A stretch of DNA of 64,000 nt, from assembly GCA_965238265.1 (NCBI GenBank), contig OZ250185.1:2542001-2606000 (forward strand). The letters run 5' to 3'. The notes under the pieces were generated by a model. It ran no database searches, was not told where the DNA came from, and saw only the letters and a program-made list of their open reading frames with translations. Positions 62,625 through 64,000 of this stretch are shown in pieces. The position numbers and the translations under genes are program-made. Each line of letters begins with the position of its first letter. The first letter of the stretch is position 1. Source of the DNA: JAJDUF01 sp965238265 (GTDB taxonomy: Bacteria > Chloroflexota > UBA11872 > UBA12225 > JAJDUF01).

Positions 62625-63435
62625 AGAGGTCCTGGACAAGCGTCGCCAGCTACTCGACGACGGCTTCTGCGTGATCCCGGGCGTCCTGCGCGGCGACCTG
62701 CTCGACCGGATGCGCCGGTTCTCCGACGAATTCCTGGATACCCATGACGTGGACCATCGCTACCGCTATCAGGGCAGCGACTTCCATATCATGGCGGAGG
62801 CGGCCTGGGCCAAAGACCAAGACGCCAGCCGCTACCATGCCCCGATTGTGGACGAGCTACTGAATCTACCGGCAGCCGTGGGAGCCTGCGACCGGCTGGG
62901 GCTGGAAAGCATGACCTCCGCCGGCTCGATCATCCTCTTGAGCAAGCCACCGCACGGCCCGCCCCTCTACTGGCACCAGGACGCCACCTATTGGAACCAC
63001 CCCAAGTCCGCGCTGCCCTGGCCGAGCCGCGTGTTCCTGTCCTACTACCTGGTAGACACGACCCGTCAGAATGGCTGCCTCCGCATCATCCCCGGCACCC
63101 ACCGCAAGCGCACTGAGCTGCACGATCAGCTACCCGATGCCCACAGCCCGGAAATGCAGCGTGCCGACGAAACCCACCTGGCCTTCACGGAGCAGCCCGG
63201 CGAGATAGACATACCCGTCAAGGCCGGCGATCTCGTCATCGCCGACGGTCGCGTGCTGCACGCCGCCTGGCCCAACGCGACCGACACCCGGCGCACACTG
63301 GTCCTCGAGTGGTGGGACCTATTCCCGTTCCCGTCGGTACCGACTTGGTGGGAAGGAGAAGTACCCGCAGAAGTCCACGCCGACCCCAACGCCACCTACG
63401 AACGCTCCCGCAAGCCCACCCACTACCTCCGGTAA
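62587..63435 (+). CDS. Phytanoyl-CoA dioxygenase (PhyH) family protein, copy 2
   Basis: Protein of 282 residues, Fe(II)/2-oxoglutarate-dependent oxygenase. HxD is in YWHQDATYWNHPKSALPW, the distal histidine in GRVLHAAWPNATDTRRTLVLEWWDLF with its arginine; the N-terminal helix ends DDGFCVIPGVLRGDLLDRMRRF. Unlike copy 1 at 48.3 kb it belongs to an operon with aldolase and kinase. The ATG at 62587 lies within the end of the kinase gene; the ORF continues nine codons upstream but has no typical start. Substrate not determined. Confidence 0.9.
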   Translation: MTRQQHAVDLTAEEVLDKRRQLLDDGFCVIPGVLRGDLLDRMRRFSDEFLDTHDVDHRYRYQGSDFHIMAEAAWAKDQDASRYHAPIVDELLNLPAAVGACDRLGLESMTSAGSIILLSKPPHGPPLYWHQDATYWNHPKSALPWPSRVFLSYYLVDTTRQNGCLRIIPGTHRKRTELHDQLPDAHSPEMQRADETHLAFTEQPGEIDIPVKAGDLVIADGRVLHAAWPNATDTRRTLVLEWWDLFPFPSVPTWWEGEVPAEVHADPNATYERSRKPTHYLR

Positions 63436-63541
63436 GGCGCGGGGGCCGGGGGATGAGGGTTGCCCCCACCCTGGCCCTCCCCCTGCACAGCGGGGGGGGC
63501 CATAGGGGGGCCAGCACAGCCAGGGCCGCCGGGCGGGACCA

Positions 63542-63806
63542 TCATTGCTGCTTGGCTGCCGCGGCGGCGCGGCGGCGTGCCGAGGGGGGTAGTTCCTCGA
63601 ACGGCTCGCCGCGCCGCTCGGCCTGCACCCGCCGTTCGTTCCACGCTTCCCACCTCTGCTTTCGCTTCCGCTCCTGCCCTCGCGATCTGCTCCTGCCGTC
63701 GCTTCTCGCGCCATTCCTCGAATGCTGCTGCCAAGACCATCAGATACCTCCCCGTCTCCGTCACCACCATGGACACGGCTGCTGCCGTGACCGCGAGCGA
63801 GGCCAA
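63542..63806 (-). pseudogene. Small coiled-coil protein gene with a frameshift
   Basis: Minus strand from a TTG at 63806 reads ASLAVTAAAVSMVVTETGRYLMVLAAAFEEWREKRRQEQIAR, then AGAEAKAEVGS in frame; the continuation ERKRKQRWEAWNERRVQAERRGEPFEELPPSARRR and a TGA at 63542-63544 is in the next frame. Removing one G from the run in GCGAGGGCAGG joins both halves into an approximately 85-residue protein. Short proteins ending WNERR..GEPF.EPPPS are known to me from Cyanobacteria and Chloroflexota as unstudied coiled-coil proteins. An upstream start within the neighbouring gene is possible. Confidence 0.6.
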
Positions 63807-63837
63807 GTCCCGCCAGAGTGCCGCTAATGTTCTGATT

Positions 63838-64000
63838 TCAGATTTGGTCTGATCTTTCTAACAAGATTCTAGGTTCCTCTACATCAGGTAGCCCTAAAAA
63901 TGCCAAGAACACATACTCAAGATAGAATTGACTCAAGTCATGTAAGTATACGTAGAGACTAGAATCCGAATCCAGTTCCTTGTAACGCTCTTCTCCTATT
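63838..64000 (-). CDS. C-terminal end of a second AT-rich HEPN-family gene (5' end outside window)
   Basis: Reading the minus strand inward from 64000 gives ERYKELDSDSSLYVYLHDLSQFYLEYVFLAFLGLPDVEEPRILLERSDQI and a TGA at 63838-63840. It aligns without gaps to the last residues of the protein at 39223-40569 (AESEEYYLFLHDLSQFYFEY, then MFLAYLDFPDVEPPRALL). The segment is AT-rich. The HEPN motif itself and the rest of the gene lie outside the window. Confidence 0.75.
   Translation of the reverse strand, partial: IGEERYKELDSDSSLYVYLHDLSQFYLEYVFLAFLGLPDVEEPRILLERSDQI

Overview
The window is about 60-65% G+C and reads like a chromosomal segment of a free-living or host-associated member of the Chloroflexota (inference). 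Supporting signs are the solute-binding lipoprotein with a valine/glutamate/threonine-rich stalk after its lipobox (6.8-8.7 kb), a DUF3105 protein, a RodZ-like HTH/membrane protein, and a set of phytanoyl-CoA dioxygenases, Gfo/Idh oxidoreductases, enolase-superfamily and FAD enzymes of the kind seen in marine and sponge-associated lineages. No 16S or other decisive marker is present, so the placement is tentative.

Layout. 0-9 kb (minus strand): a truncated ammonium transporter, a circularly permuted ATP-grasp gene with a one-base frameshift, and a complete oligopeptide ABC operon (SBP, two permeases, two ATPases). In that operon the SBP gene has lost its C-terminus through a 16-bp tandem duplication, and the first permease has a frameshift in its first membrane helix. 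9-19 kb: an FtsH-like AAA protease with two M41 peptidase domains, DUF3105, a DciA-like protein, a beta-propeller protein, dCTP deaminase, nitroreductase, MnmG, and a tandemly duplicated two-gene module that looks like a toxin-antitoxin pair. 19-24.4 kb (plus strand): a five-gene membrane operon (three unrecognised proteins, an HflK/SPFH-like protein, a RodZ-like protein) running into accD-accA; this is the best candidate for an undescribed system. 26.8-42.7 kb: a mixed housekeeping stretch with HpaI-type aldolase, an M14-like peptidase, a frameshifted GSA-type aminotransferase, tRNA-Leu(GAG), alpha carbonic anhydrase, MutS2, YibE/F, a VOC protein with a polyglutamine tail, an M28 peptidase, a dienelactone-hydrolase-like lipoprotein, an AT-rich HEPN-type gene, NrdR with a duplicated zinc ribbon, and MnmA.

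42.9-55.4 kb and 60.8-63.4 kb: two blocks of catabolic enzymes (FAD oxidoreductase, mandelate racemase-like enolase, double cupin, two PhyH dioxygenases, TIM-barrel isomerase, two Gfo/Idh proteins, a hydroxyisobutyrate-dehydrogenase-like enzyme, a glycosidase-like protein, DhnA-type aldolase, PfkB kinase), probably for sugars, sugar acids or cyclitols. The accessory stretch 55.4-60.8 kb has an AT-rich gene of unknown function between a hicB fragment and an intact hicB, the C-terminal scrap of a type ISP restriction gene, two secreted proteins, and a 1.4-kb non-coding stretch with four tandem ~74-bp units that each fold into a two-tier hairpin. At the right edge, a second AT-rich HEPN-family gene enters the window and is followed by a frameshifted coiled-coil gene.

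Two families of short palindromic intergenic repeats are scattered through the whole window. Several single-base indels lie in homopolymers, so some of the frameshifts may be assembly errors rather than biology.
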